Shown here one piece after another: positions 44,201 through 54,713 of a stretch of DNA of 64,000 nt. The stretch comes from Elgaria multicarinata webbii (Eukaryota > Chordata > Lepidosauria > Squamata > Anguidae), in the NCBI RefSeq assembly GCF_023053635.1, contig NC_086173.1:146986697-147050696 (forward strand), read 5' to 3'. Within the stretch, counting starts at the first letter, position 1, and the number at the start of each line of letters is the position of its first letter. The position numbers and the translations under genes were made by a program. The notes below the pieces were generated by a model, which saw nothing but the letters and a program-made list of their open reading frames with translations, had not been told where the DNA came from and made no database searches.

Positions 44201-45897
44201 TCCGGAGCTTATGGAGACAAGTAAGGATAGGAGGAGGGCACATCCATTGTAACAGGAGGTTGGGTTGGAGCTGTTTGCCTGATACTTTCCCACCTTGCTC
44301 AGCTTGTCCAGTGGGTCTTAAGCTATCTTAAAAGAGAGATCCTGACCAACTATTTATGTTATTCACAGACTACAACTGCCACGAAAAATAACATGGCAGC
44401 CTGATGTGTTTGGGGTTGGGGCGGCCTCTTTTGAGTCTGGTATTTGAGGCACGTGATTTCTCTTAAGGCAGATTTGTTGAGTGTGCACGTGTGTGTCCTT
44501 GTGCAGATTCCTCCGAGCCAGGTGGGTTGCTGGATTCCAAACCAGCTGATAGCCCAGTCGACTCAGCACAGCTGACCAAGAAGGGCAAGAAGAAAAAGAC
44601 AGTGAGCTGGCCTGAGGAAAGCAAGCTGCGGGAGTACTTCTACTTTGAGTTGGATGAGACTGAGCGAGGTGAGTGTCTTTTCTGGGGAGAAGCTTGTATC
44701 GTGCAGGGCTTCTGTTGGAAGACCCTCACTGGCCAGAAAGCGGAGTCTAACTTCTGCTCTTAGTACAGTGTTTGCATTTGTGCAAGTAAGAGATGAATAA
44801 AGATAATGTATATACAATGACACGCGTATGCCAATCACCGATTCTACAGAAGGACTCCCAAGAAGCAGTGAATTAGAGCACGATACCAAATGATGTTTAT
44901 GTCCAGGCTTTTTGATAGTGAATACATCGTAAGAAATTTTGGGCATTCTTGTTTTCCTCCCCATGGTTCTTTTCACAAGCAGCAGCGTTAGATTTTTTTT
45001 AAAAAATGAATAAATAAAAGCATTGATGTTCAGGAATTGGCTATCTTTCAGGCTAACCTTTTGCTTGCTAAAGGCCTTTCTGTTGCTCTGATCTATGCTA
45101 GCAGGGATCATGATTTTCAATGATTTTCAATTGATTTTCTTTTTAAAACCATCACTATGGGGGGAATTGTTAGGACCAAAAAAATTAGAGATGCATATGA
45201 GTTTCCCTGGCCCAGCGTTGTGCAAGCAGTCCGCCAGATCTTGTATTCAGCTGACATGTTATCTTCTGTTCCTCCCCCACAGTCAACGTTAACAAGATCA
45301 AGGACTTTGGTGAGGCTGCCAAGCGAGAGATGCAGAAGGATCGTGAGGCTTTTGAGACGGCCCGTCGGCTCAGTCATGATGCCATGGAGGAGAAGGTCCC
45401 CTGGGTCTACCCAAAGCCCATTGACTTACTTGCTCCACTGGTTCATCCAGGAAGTAACAGCCAAGAAAAGTTCACCCAAGCTGAGCGTGAGAAGAGCATT
45501 TTACAGGAACTCTTCCTCTCAAAAGAGAGGTTAGTGAACTGTCCAGAAAACTTGAGTGTTCATTTTACACATACAAGTCTCTGGGTTTGATCCTTGGCAT
45601 CTCCGGTGGATGGGCTCCAGAGGCTGAGAAAAACCTCTGCTTGAAATGTGTTGATAGAGGCTAGATGGACAATTGGACCAACTCAGTAGGAGATGTTTAA
45701 AATGGAGCAAGGATTCAGATGTGTGTCCAGGCAGCTAGCAATAGAGCATTTCTCCTGAGGAATTTGGAAGAGCTAGTGATGAATGTATGGAAAGGAAGTT
45801 GTATGGCTGCTTCCATTTTGGGAGGACTTGGACAACTACTGCTTTATATGTCCATTTCATCCTGCAGTGCGTAGGGCCCATCCAGTTCTAACCATGC

Positions 45898-45935
<38 letters not shown>

Positions 45936-48900
45936 GCCCCAGTGAGAAAGAACCTGTTCTTCCAGAGTTGGCTGGGGGTTTTAAGTTTCCTGACTGTTCT
46001 AGTTCCAGGTCTAATAATCTTAAATTAAACTGATAAGTTAGTCTGTGTTTCCTCTCTCTTCCTATATTAAATCAAGACCAATCTTTCTCTCTCTCCCTCC
46101 CAGTGTTCCTGACAGCCCTCATGAACCTGACCCGGAGTCTTACGAGCCAGTGCCACCCAAGCTTATTCCTCTGGATGAAGTAAGTGTGTCCCAACCCTCT
46201 TGTGTTCCATCCCCTCCTCTGAGCAGAAAGAGAGAACTTAGTGGGCCACAGCAGGAGTGGGAGTAATAGTCAGGGCTGGTCTTGGCAATTGTGAAACAGG
46301 GCAAGGCTTTCCCCCCTTTTTTCCCTTTAGAACAGGGCACTCAATGAACCAGTCTCTAAGTTCCCTGCTCTGAGAAAGCATCCTTTAGAAAGGGGTACCA
46401 GAAATCCTGTGCTCTGTGCCTTTCCCCCCTCTCTGTGTCTCGGTTTCCCTTTTGTGTAGTGGAAACAAGCTGGAGAAGGGGAACATTTTGGACCCAGAAG
46501 CACAGCTGATCTTCCCCGGGATAGAGCAGCCAGCCCTACCCCAGCTCCTTGTTGCCAGTCTCCCCCTGGGTTTGAGCAGCCAGCTCCCCAGCAGCCAGCC
46601 CCTCCTGACTCCTTGTGTCTCCTCTGTCACCTCTCTCAGGAATGCACCATGGATGAGGCCGCCTACGAGGAAAGACTCGACCCGGCCACCGCCTCGCAGT
46701 CTCCGGACGGAGCTGGGGGCTCCAAGCTGCCCCCGGTCCTGGCCAACCTCATGGGCAGCATGGGGGCAGGCAAGAACCCACAGGGCCCCAACCCCTCCAT
46801 CAACGTGCAAGAGATCCTCACCTCCATCATGGTAACTAGAGACGCCACAGCGCAGTCTTTTAAATAGCAGAAATGATAACTGTAGCTGACCTGGAAAAAG
46901 AGACAACAGGCCCGTGATTCTGCATTGTCATCCATAGTTAAGAACCCTGAATCTCTCAGGAGCTAAGCTAGACTATTGGTCCCATCTTGGTCAAATAGGT
47001 GTAGGGCCAGAATTCACCTCTTCTACCTTCAGAGAATATAAGGAACAGGAGAATTTCCCACAGTGCACCAGGAAGAGAAACAGATAAGTGGGATTCTTTC
47101 CTGAAACCCATTTTCTGATCTAGGTCAAGACCTGGTGCCTTGATAGTCACAAGACTGAACAGAAGGAATGCAAAAATAGAAACCAACTCTCAGTGGTTCC
47201 AACAATGAGAATTAATTGCAGCCCAACACATTTTGGACCAGTGAGATCCTTTATCGGGGGCTGTCTACGAAGGGTGGGGAAGCACAAACTCAGGTTGGCA
47301 CCCGTGCGGAAGGACTTCTAAGACACAAATGTCATGGGATTTTGAGTCTCAGAAGTACTTTCTCCCGGGTTGTAGCCTGACTCTGTTTCCCCACTCTTTG
47401 CAGATTGCCCCTGATGAGGGCTCTCACTGGTCCAAAATAAATTGTGCTGCAATACAGGTAAGCAGCCTGTCTTTATTAACTCTGAGAACTAGTTTCACAT
47501 TTTGCATTCCTTCTGGCTTTGATTGCCTCTGCTCTGGTGTTTCTTGACAAGACTAAACAGCCCGCCTACCTGGCTAGCAATTCTAAGCAGGGTTTTGTAT
47601 ACAGGACTAGGGTAGCAAAGGGGGACGGGGCAGGCCAAAACTGCATACATTCTCTAATCCCATGGCTCTCTCCCATTTTATGCAGGGCGGCGCAAACAAT
47701 CATAAAACGGAGGAGCTGATGAAGCAACCAGACTATTCAGACAAGATCAAGCACCTGCTGGGCAACTTGCAGGGACAGCCTGGACCAGGTCCTTCAGGAG
47801 GTAAGAAAGGGGTTGATGGTCCCATCTAAGGACCTATAGCCCAGGCCCCCACCCGCAACTCCCTTGTGTTAGGTAGCAGACAATACCTATCCCATCAACT
47901 GTATTTAAACACACGGTGCAGTACTTCCACACAAGTCAGTGTCATGAGGCAGGGTGGGGGCATCTTTCAAATTGTGCAGATGTGAAAACAGTCCTAAATA
48001 AATGGAAATTGCCCAAGGCTTGCACAAGCCAATGGGCTATGCTTAGCCTAGTGGGTTTTATGTAATTTGCTCTCTCTGGTTAGCACTACTTAGACCCCAA
48101 ACTCCTCTTTTATGGACTCCCTTAACGGCTGTTTTCCTTTTATGACAGTTCCACATACACTGCTCGGACCAGGACCAGGGCCAGTCCCCAATGGATTCCC
48201 ACCAGGGCCCAAGAATATGCAACACTTCCCTCCTGGAGGTCCCGGACCCATGCCTGGTAAGTAGAGATGGGTTGTTACTACAACAGCTGGGATTGTGGGT
48301 CAGGGGAGAGAATGTGTCCGTAGGGATAATCTGCAGAAGGTCATTTGGGACCTTGGTGGGTGTTTGGCTTGGCCTAAGGTCGTGGTCATCATGGTCTTCT
48401 GTTTTCTCTAGGACCGCATGGAGGCCCGGGTGGCCCTAACATGCCCCCAGGCCCTGGTGTGCCCAGTGGACCTCGGATGATGGGCCCACCCCCTCCCCAG
48501 TGTAATGACGGATACTGGGACCCTCCTGATGGTGGCATGCGTGGTGGGCCCCATGGCGGCATGAGAGGTGGCAGTCCAGGACCAGGACCAGGACCTGGAC
48601 CTGGCCGTTACCATCGTGGGCGTGGTGGCCGAGGCGGAGAGCCCTCGTTCCGTGGGCGAGGAGGCGGACGTAACAGTGGCCCCCCGAATGGTAGGGGTGG
48701 CCCTCCCAACAACAACATGGGCGGTGGCCATGGAGGGGGACACGGCGGTGGTGGCCACGGAGGTCACGGAGGAGGGGGCCACCCAGGGGACCACAGCAGG
48801 GGACATCCAGGCGGACATCCAGGCGACCACGGCAGGGGACATCCAGGAGGTTATCCGGGGGACCACCCCCGGGGATATCCAGGGGACCACAGCCGGGGAC

Positions 48901-49470
48901 ATCCGGGAGACCATGGCAGAGGTCACCCAGGGGACCGCGGCTGGGGCCATGATGGAGGTAAATATTGTGGAAGTATTAATTCCCGATTGGGGTGGGGTTT
49001 CACCAGGGGGTTGGTTCTGCATCCCAGATTTCATGAGGTGGCAAGCAGCTGTAGAATCCAAGAGGCCTTTTGAAGGGCAGCCAGTCTTGCTGGGATTTAG
49101 TAATGCTGGGCTAAGCGAAGGATAGGCTCCTCCGCCGACGTTTAATGCCTGGCATGTTTCCATTTGAAACATCAGCTTGCCGACTTATATTTGCATCTCA
49201 TGTGGCTTAAGCAGGGGTGATGCTCTGCATTCTGGTTTCTTTATGGAGTCTGTGACTGTTGGGGAGGACTGTGCATGCTGGGAGGAGTGGTTTATGTGGG
49301 TTTCCTGGGTCCTCCTGCTGCTGTGGCTGACCACCCTGTTCTTCCTTGTGCCCCTCTCAGACAGGTCAATGCGTTCAGTATGTCGTCACTTCACGATGAA
49401 AGGCAGCTGCAGGTACGAGAACAAGTGTGCCTTCTACCACCCCGGTGTGAACGGACCACCCTTGCCCTAG
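38236..49470 (+). CDS. PPP1R10: PPP1R10 (PNUTS), nuclear targeting subunit of protein phosphatase 1
   Basis: PNUTS targets PP1 to chromatin and the PTW complex, and acts in transcription termination by RNA polymerase II. Eighteen coding exons: 38236-38342, 38848-38934, 39594-39729, 39966-40017, 40141-40218, 40521-40691, 41280-41385, 42571-42680, 43857-43957, 44073-44220, 44507-44668, 45283-45529, 46104-46179, 46640-46831, 47686-47800, 48149-48256, 48412-48957, 49361-49470. They total 2652 nt, 883 residues (human 940). The start is in a perfect CCACCATGG. Parts in order: TFIIS N-terminal-like domain (about 30-150), basic NLS-like KKKRK (about 157) and KIKKKKKV (302-309), PP1-binding TVSW (397-400) followed by [13 protein letters not shown] box (731-763), a Gly/His/Pro repeat built on GHPGDH(S/G/P)R (789-847), and a CCCH zinc finger C855-x8-C864-x5-C870-x3-H874. 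The repeat differs in motif from the mammalian one (GHRPHEGPGGGM). All joins are GT/AG and in phase. Confidence 0.97.
39250..39305 (-). mobile_element. SINE/LINE tail fragment
   Basis: The plus strand CCTATCTTGCCTTTCTACAC and GTGAACTCAAGGCAGCTTGC resembles the antisense of the SINE tail. It is very short. Confidence 0.4.
40738..41101. mobile_element. Long foldback MITE with an inner palindrome
   Basis: The left arm GGCTGCATTTTCACATAATG plus ATAAGCCAGGGTTCTTCG is inverted relative to the right arm (CCAAGTATCCTGGCTTATTA, TGTGTGAATGCTGAC). Inside, CCTGGGATCTTGGTTTGTTG (from 40888) and CAACAAACCAGGATCCCAGG (to about 40982) form a second, tighter hairpin. It lies in a PPP1R10 intron. Confidence 0.75.
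42175..42297. mobile_element. Foldback MITE (CTACACTACTGCTTTAAAG family)
   Basis: Arms CTACACTACTGCTTTAAAGC plus ACGTTATAAGAGTTCCGACA and TGTCAAACCTGTTATAAAGC plus TCTTTAAAGCAGTAGTGTAG are inverted copies of about 49 bp around a GGGGCCCAGGACACACTCCA centre. The outer repeat CAGGCAGGAT flanks both ends (about 42171 and 42299) and may be the target duplication. Confidence 0.75.
42918..43053. mobile_element. Palindromic hAT-type MITE with target duplication
   Basis: It starts CAGCTTTCCCCAATCTGGTG and ends CAGGTTGGGGAGGGCCG. Flanks CTTTAAGA (42910-42917) and CTTTAGGA (43054-43061) match 7 of 8. It sits inside an AT-rich stretch (42785-43650) that looks like an older unclassified repeat, in a PPP1R10 intron. 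Confidence 0.88.
45575..45700 (+). mobile_element. tRNA-headed SINE, decayed
   Basis: GGGTTTGATCCTTGGCATCT is a B-box-like segment followed by the SINE body (GAGAAAAACCTCTGCTTGAA, ATTGGACCAACTCAGTAGGA). Same family as 56530 and 16255. Confidence 0.6.
45900..45934. repeat. (CA)n microsatellite
   Basis: An uninterrupted CA run of about 35 bp in a PPP1R10 intron, likely length-polymorphic. Confidence 0.95.
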
Positions 49471-50454
49471 TCATAGGGACCTGGTCCCCCCCTCTCTTCT
49501 AACTGTGGTATCAGCACACATTCCCATGTCGTGGACTCTGGGGCTTGAGCTCCAACTTCAGACTCATGCTGCATCCATCTTTTTATGGCTTCTGTGAGGC
49601 CCTTTAAATGCTTGGGGCAAGGGGAGGCAACTGCTCGCTCCTTCTGCATCTGCTGCTACTCTTGAACTGCCACATCACCCCCCCCCCCCACAAAAGGAAC
49701 CACTGGGAGGCACCTTCTCCCTCCTGCCTGCAGGGCGATGAGGCCACCAATGACTTGAAAGCACAAGAGGACTTATGGAGGGTTTTAAAACTGATTTGTG
49801 TGACCATCCCTGTGAAACCAGCAACGGAAGAGGGGACGCTGCTGCTCACACAGCCCTGCCTGGGCTCTGGGCTGTATTCCACAGATTCCCAGGATCCAGA
49901 CCCGCACTGAAGACATTTGCTTTGGTTTGGAAGAACAGCTGGCATCTACAGGAGAACGCTTGCCGTTTCAGGAAGGCAGGGATTGGGGGGTGGAGGAACT
50001 GCTTGTGGATCATTCTGCTGTGTGGGATGTGAGGCCAAGGAATCCACTGCTGTCTAAAGGCCCACTAGGAGAAGGGGGAATTCCAACAGCTGCCACTTGC
50101 ACAAGACCCTCTTGAGCCACGGTGCCCCCATCCTCCCCTTTGTAAAATACCCCCTTGCAGTGTCCCCACTGACTGCAGAGCTGTGATTTCCCTTGGTGCT
50201 AAGCCTGTCATTGGGGGAAACCTACAAACTGTTTTCTATGAAAACTCGACCTTGACTCTAAAGATTTAGGGGGTAATTTTTGTTTTCCTGATTTTGTTGT
50301 TGGTTGTGGGGGGTTTTTTAAACTGTCTCACGAGATGTGGACTCCTCACTACATCTTTTGTCTACCCCTCTCCTTGAAGTGGGTGCAGCAACCCCCTCAC
50401 CTGAGGGGAAGAAAACGTCTCCCTCTCTAAGTTTTGTATATTTTGTACATTAGT

Positions 50455-50460
50455 AATAAA
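50455..50460 (+). terminator. PPP1R10: PPP1R10 polyadenylation signal
   Basis: AATAAA follows TTTTGTACATTAGT, about 985 nt after the stop codon at 49470. A 3' UTR of roughly 1 kb is similar to what I recall for mammalian PPP1R10. Cleavage is expected near 50475-50485. Confidence 0.8.
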
Positions 50461-50587
50461 CACGGTGGAAAAAATGAATTATCTAATTTAACCCTTGTAG
50501 TCTGGACTGTTCATTGTTGAAACTAAATTTCACTGGATTCACTCAAAGGGGGCTGATGAAAGGGCTATGGCAACATCCCCCTCTAGG

Positions 50588-50697
50588 TCAGCATTTTCCC
50601 ACCTATTCTCCATATACGTTGGAGTGCAACTCCCGTAATGTTGACTGGAGATGATGGGAGTTTGAGTCCAACAGGGCAGCAGGTTGAGGAAAACTGT
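50588..50697. mobile_element. Palindromic hAT-type MITE, old copy
   Basis: Left part CAGCATTTTCCCACCTATTC with TTGGAGTGCAACTCCCGTAA, right part GATGATGGGAGTTTGAGTCC with GCAGCAGGTTGAGGAAAACT. Arms are decayed. Confidence 0.65.
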
Positions 50698-50749
50698 TGC
50701 AAGTTAAAGAGCCAACTGATGTGTCCTGCTTAAAAGAAACGCTTGATAT

Positions 50750-50830
50750 AAGAACATAAGAAGAGCCCTGCTGGATCAGACCACAGTGGCCAACCAGCCA
50801 CCGGCCATATACTCTCTATGATTTGGTAAT
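50750..50830 (-). mobile_element. CR1-like LINE 3' tail
   Basis: The plus strand AAGAACATAAGAAGAGCCCT, GCTGGATCAGACCACAGTGG and CCAACCAGCC is the antisense of the tail seen at 3432. It carries a short internal deletion. Confidence 0.75.
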
Positions 50831-52140
50831 TGTACCCCCTAAACATGCTTATTTAACAATGCCTACGACAGAAAACTGCAGAAATACTAGTACTTGAGTG
50901 GCAGTATTTCTCGACCCTCGGCAATGTCATTGACTTGTTCAGAACTTACGTAGCCTAATCTGTGCATGCCTACCTAGATGTAAAACCCCCAGACCAGAAC
51001 AATCTGAAGACATTTGGTACTCTGCTAAAGTTAAGCCAGTCTGGCCCTTGGAACCATATGTGCTATCTTAGAGGAACAGATTGGGCTGGATCCAGGTGCT
51101 GCCTTGCTCATGGAATGTGTTGATGATTTCAGGGGAACCCCCCCCCCCAAAAAAAGCTCACAGCTGACCCGCTGTGTAGCATTTTCAACAGGGTGGGAAA
51201 GTCTGCTTCTGCCAGCCCAGTTACAGGCTACTAAATCTGGGCTCAACATGTAGTGTATACACGTTAAATTGGTGCAAGTATACAGAACTATGAAGTAAAC
51301 TTAATATGTAAGAGTTTAGCCTTTGTAACCAAAATGATTTGTGCTTTCCCTTAGTACAACTTCACAGCACCCACATCCCATTGCATTAAAATGTACCCTC
51401 CCCGAGCTGCAATAAGAATTAAGTTCCGTGGAAACCCAATTTTGTGTTTTGCTACTGTTAATTTTCTGCTTGTATCTTTCCCATTGAACTAATTTACTCT
51501 AAATCTTCAGTTACTTTTGAGCAGGATTCTATTTTTCTCCATGGTGCCCTACATCAGTGAACAGTAATGCTAGTTGCTCCTTGCCTACCGGAAGAGCAGG
51601 GGGAGACACCGGCCCGCTGTTTAAGCAGTGATGATCATGTGGAGTGGGCCAGTGACTTAAGGCTAAGCTTTTTTAAAGTCGTTTGAGGAGGCTTTTGCTG
51701 AAAAAGAACAAGGACATGTAATGCAGCCTGATGCGTAAGTGCTGCTTTTCATGCGATTTGTAACTGGTGCTAGCTGAAAAGCATCAACTAGGAAGGATTT
51801 GGAATGGAAGTAGTATTCCCCCTCTGTAGCCTACTTGTTCAGTTTTGTCCTTGCCTCATACCACAGTGAATCTATTAAGAGAATATAGGATAGCTGGACA
51901 ATGCCTTCTCTTTGGTATCTCTTGGAGCTCTGACTGGAAGCACCCTGTGTAACTACTGCTCTGAGATCCATGGAGAAGGGTCGAATGGATTTCAGATTAA
52001 AATAAATATGAAGCTACATTGTGCAGTCAGACCATTGACCTATTTTCTCACTCAAAAAGTGGCAGTGGCTTGCCAGGATTTCTGGCAGAGAGGTCTTGTA
52101 AAACATTATCCAAGAGAGAATATTACCACTGAAATTAATA
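50831..52140. other. Intergenic DNA between convergent PPP1R10 and ABCF1, nothing recognised
   Basis: No gene, RNA or repeat that I can name. Short frames are neither protein-like nor flanked by convincing splice sites. Confidence 0.45.
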
Positions 52141-52144
52141 CTTC

Positions 52145-52470
52145 TTCATGGTCTCTGTGCATCACACATGTGGACTCTGCGCCTGCGCAGAGCTCATTTC
52201 AGTAACTTCTATAGCTGAGGCAAATGTTTTTGGCGGGAAACTCCCTCACTATCCGCTGTCCCTGGGTTCCCACCCGTCTCCTCAGTTCCTTGAGACTGAA
52301 TTGCTGGCCTCTTAACCAGGAGAGAAGCCACTTGGTATCGACGGCACATTGATATTGACGCCAAAGTGGGCACGGTGGGTGGGTTGTGTGAATGCACAGG
52401 TGACCACTCGAAGAACTACGGTTACAGGTAAGCAACCTGCATTTCTTCTTCCTGGTCTCTGTGCATATGG
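52145..52470. repeat. Unclassified interspersed repeat, copy 1
   Basis: TCATGGTCTCTGTGCATCAC, ACATGTGGACTCTGCGCCTG, AGCTCATTTCAGTAACTTCT and ATAGCTGAGGCAAATG recur in the same order at 54095-54185. A third GGTCTCTGTGCATATGGA lies at 52454. I suspect a fossil retroelement fragment but see no diagnostic protein or terminal repeat. Confidence 0.5.
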
Positions 52471-53057
52471 ATTTGGAATGGAAGTTATGGGCGATTAACA
52501 AGCTCACTCGCTGGTGGAGGGTAGGTGCAGATCAATGTGCCGTCTCAAGATGGATGACAGAACTGCTTGCCCGAAATTGCAGTTTGTTCTGGTACAAACA
52601 TCCAGGCAGTAGTGTGTAATGAAGGTAGAGGGCTTATACCAAGTAGCCGCTCTGCGTAAGTCCAGGATCAACAGTCACCTGCCTCAGGCTGTCGACGTTG
52701 TGAGGCAGTGCGTGCCAAATGAGGTGTTACAGGACGATAAAGAGTTGTAAGCCCTCCAACTCGTAGGGCAGTTTAATAGCATTCACAATCTGCACTGCGA
52801 ATGTTTGTGACAATAGTGATTGCCCTCATTTAAGGACAACGTAATGGGCAAATGATATTTGGTCTTACAAAATGAGTGCAATGCAGCCTTGCAAAAAACA
52901 AGAGCTTGCCTTACATCAGGTGTTATTACACACCAATGCTCAAATATAGCATCCCAACATTGCACTGTAGGTGACTGACTGCCAGAAGAGAACAGGAGTC
53001 TTCTGCCTCCAATAACTGTTTTTAAAAAAATCAGGCAAAACTCCTGTCACATCTACT

Positions 53058-53225
53058 TCATCGAATCATAGAATATCAGAGTTGGAAGGGGCCTACAAGG
53101 CCATCGAGTCCAACCCCCTGCTCAATGCAGGAATCCACCCTAAAGCATCCCTGACAGATGGTTGTCCAGCTGCCTCTTGAAGGCCTCTAGTGTGGGAGAG
53201 GCCACAACCTCACCAGGCAACTGAT
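53058..53225 (-). mobile_element. CR1 LINE 3' end
   Basis: The plus strand GAATCATAGAATATCAGAGT, TGGAAGGGGCCTACAAGGCC, ATCGAGTCCAACCCCCTGCT and GTTGTCCAGCTGCCTCTTGA is the antisense of the CR1 3' UTR seen in full at 61030-61497. Confidence 0.88.
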
Positions 53226-53629
53226 TCCATTGTACTGCTTTAACAGTCAGGCCCACTTCCTGCAAGTACATGCAGCAGTAGCACAGCTCTTTCCAGCTGG
53301 GTCATGCCACTTGCATCAGAGATTGCAAACGGTTATCATCACAAGACCAGAGCATGCCTCTGCAAAAGTATGCTACTGCTATGTTAACATGCTCGGTGTG
53401 CAAGAGCAGACTGTGTTATAGATAGGATTCACTTTACTAGCTTAGACAAGTCAACAATGGATTTTAATGTAGTCTATTACTAGGTTCTTGCACAGCGTTT
53501 TGATACACTTTGTTAAGAGCACGAATGAAGTTGTGCCTGCTAATATAATACCCATAAAATCACAGCTCCGCTCCATTTCTAGCAGTGGCCTTGTTTCTAA
53601 TGCACAATTCATGGGTAGGAAACTCAGAG

Positions 53630-53760
53630 CAAGGGTTGGATCCAAATTTGGTACCGCTTATTCTATTGAAATCAATAGAATTTCAGTTATCCATGTCCCA
53701 TTGATTTCAATAGGCCTACTCTTAAGCATGACAAAATCTGGATCCAACCCAATGGGATAC
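53630..53760. repeat. Foldback repeat (GGGTTGGATCCA family)
   Basis: GGGTTGGATCCAAATTTGGT on the left and AAAATCTGGATCCAACCCAA on the right are inverted. Inside, ATTGAAATCAATAGAAT and CATTGATTTCAATAGG repeat the palindromic theme. A decayed relative lies at 2795-2890. Confidence 0.7.
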
Positions 53761-54094
53761 ACTGCAGCCATAGAATTTGAGAATATCAAGATTCAATTAA
53801 AAAAAGAGTAGATTTCTAGACTTCATGGACGCAAGGGAGACATTTAAAAAGAAGGGGGCTCCCATCACCTCAGTAGCCTATTTTTCATTCCCTGCTTTGC
53901 AACTTGAATCTAACCTACGGCAAGTGGCAGAATTGCAAACCATCTCTTACTGCTTCTGGTACTGAATGGGATTTGTAGCGAGAGAGAGAAAACGTGGTTA
54001 GCTCAAATCAAATTCAGAATATGGCCCACTGCATCTTCCCGTCCACTTATCTTAGTGTGTTTAGAAGAACACTAGGCAGCAAATAGCACTGGTT

Positions 54095-54185
54095 GTTCTC
54101 CGTTGTCTCTGTGCATTGCACATATGGGGTTCTGTGCCTGTGTGAAGCTCACTTCAGGAAACTTCTATAGCTGAAGGAAATGGTT
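54095..54185. repeat. Unclassified interspersed repeat, copy 2
   Basis: TTGTCTCTGTGCATTGCACA, TATGGGGTTCTGTGCCTGTG and AACTTCTATAGCTGAAGGAA match copy 1 at 52145 in order and orientation. Confidence 0.5.
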
Positions 54186-54541
54186 GTGTGGGACTTTGGT
54201 GTACTGCCCAGCTGAGTCCTCCAGCTCAAAAACGTACCCCCGATCGCCTGCACCCTTTTCCCCCTTGCTCAACCAGCTTGGTTCTATCCTCCTGTCTGGT
54301 CCCTGGCACCTGTTCTTCAAAAATAAGAAACCAAAGACAACCCATCCACAAAAGTGTCCTTCACATTTTAATTTAATAAGTTTACATGAGACTGTTCCAA
54401 CTATTCCCTGAAGGGGAAAGCGGCAGGGAAAGAAGGGGGGCAGATCTGTAAAACGAGAGAGGCGCTCCAAAATTGTTGGCCTTGGGGAAAAGAAGCCATT
54501 CTGAGGCACACCTGACTTCACCAATCCCCCCCTCAACATTT

Positions 54542-54547
54542 TTTATT
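54542..54547 (-). terminator. ABCF1: ABCF1 polyadenylation signal
   Basis: TTTATT on the plus strand is AATAAA on the minus strand, about 170 nt after the ABCF1 stop. The next sequence on the minus strand (TGTTGAGGGGGGG) is GT-rich, as expected for a downstream element. Confidence 0.6.
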
Positions 54548-54713
54548 TCCTGCTTGGTGGGGAGAGGAGAAGACAATCAAGCACGCGCTCAATGACCCCC
54601 ACCCCTCGCTGTCAGATGAGTCGAGTCCCGTTTCGCGAGGAGGGGGCAGAGCTCCCACTAGGAAAATGGAGGGAGGCCGAGCATCTTCGACAGAGGTGCC
54701 GCTTCTTCCAGTC

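Noticed and set aside
44563-45120. 185-codon minus-strand frame
   Set aside because: It overlaps a verified PPP1R10 exon in antisense, has no recognisable domain and reads through intron sequence.
46385-46906. 173-codon minus-strand frame
   Set aside because: Antisense of the PPP1R10 exon at 46640-46831 and its introns; no family resemblance.
48568-49125. 185-codon second plus frame over the same exon
   Set aside because: Shadow of the repeat array; the other frame joins neighbouring exons in phase and matches PNUTS.
48408-49172. 254-codon open frame on the minus strand across the PPP1R10 repeat exon
   Set aside because: It is antisense to the GC-rich Gly/His/Pro-coding array, which lacks stops in several frames. 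The protein is a low-complexity shadow (repeated VVPW/MSPA units) with no family signature.
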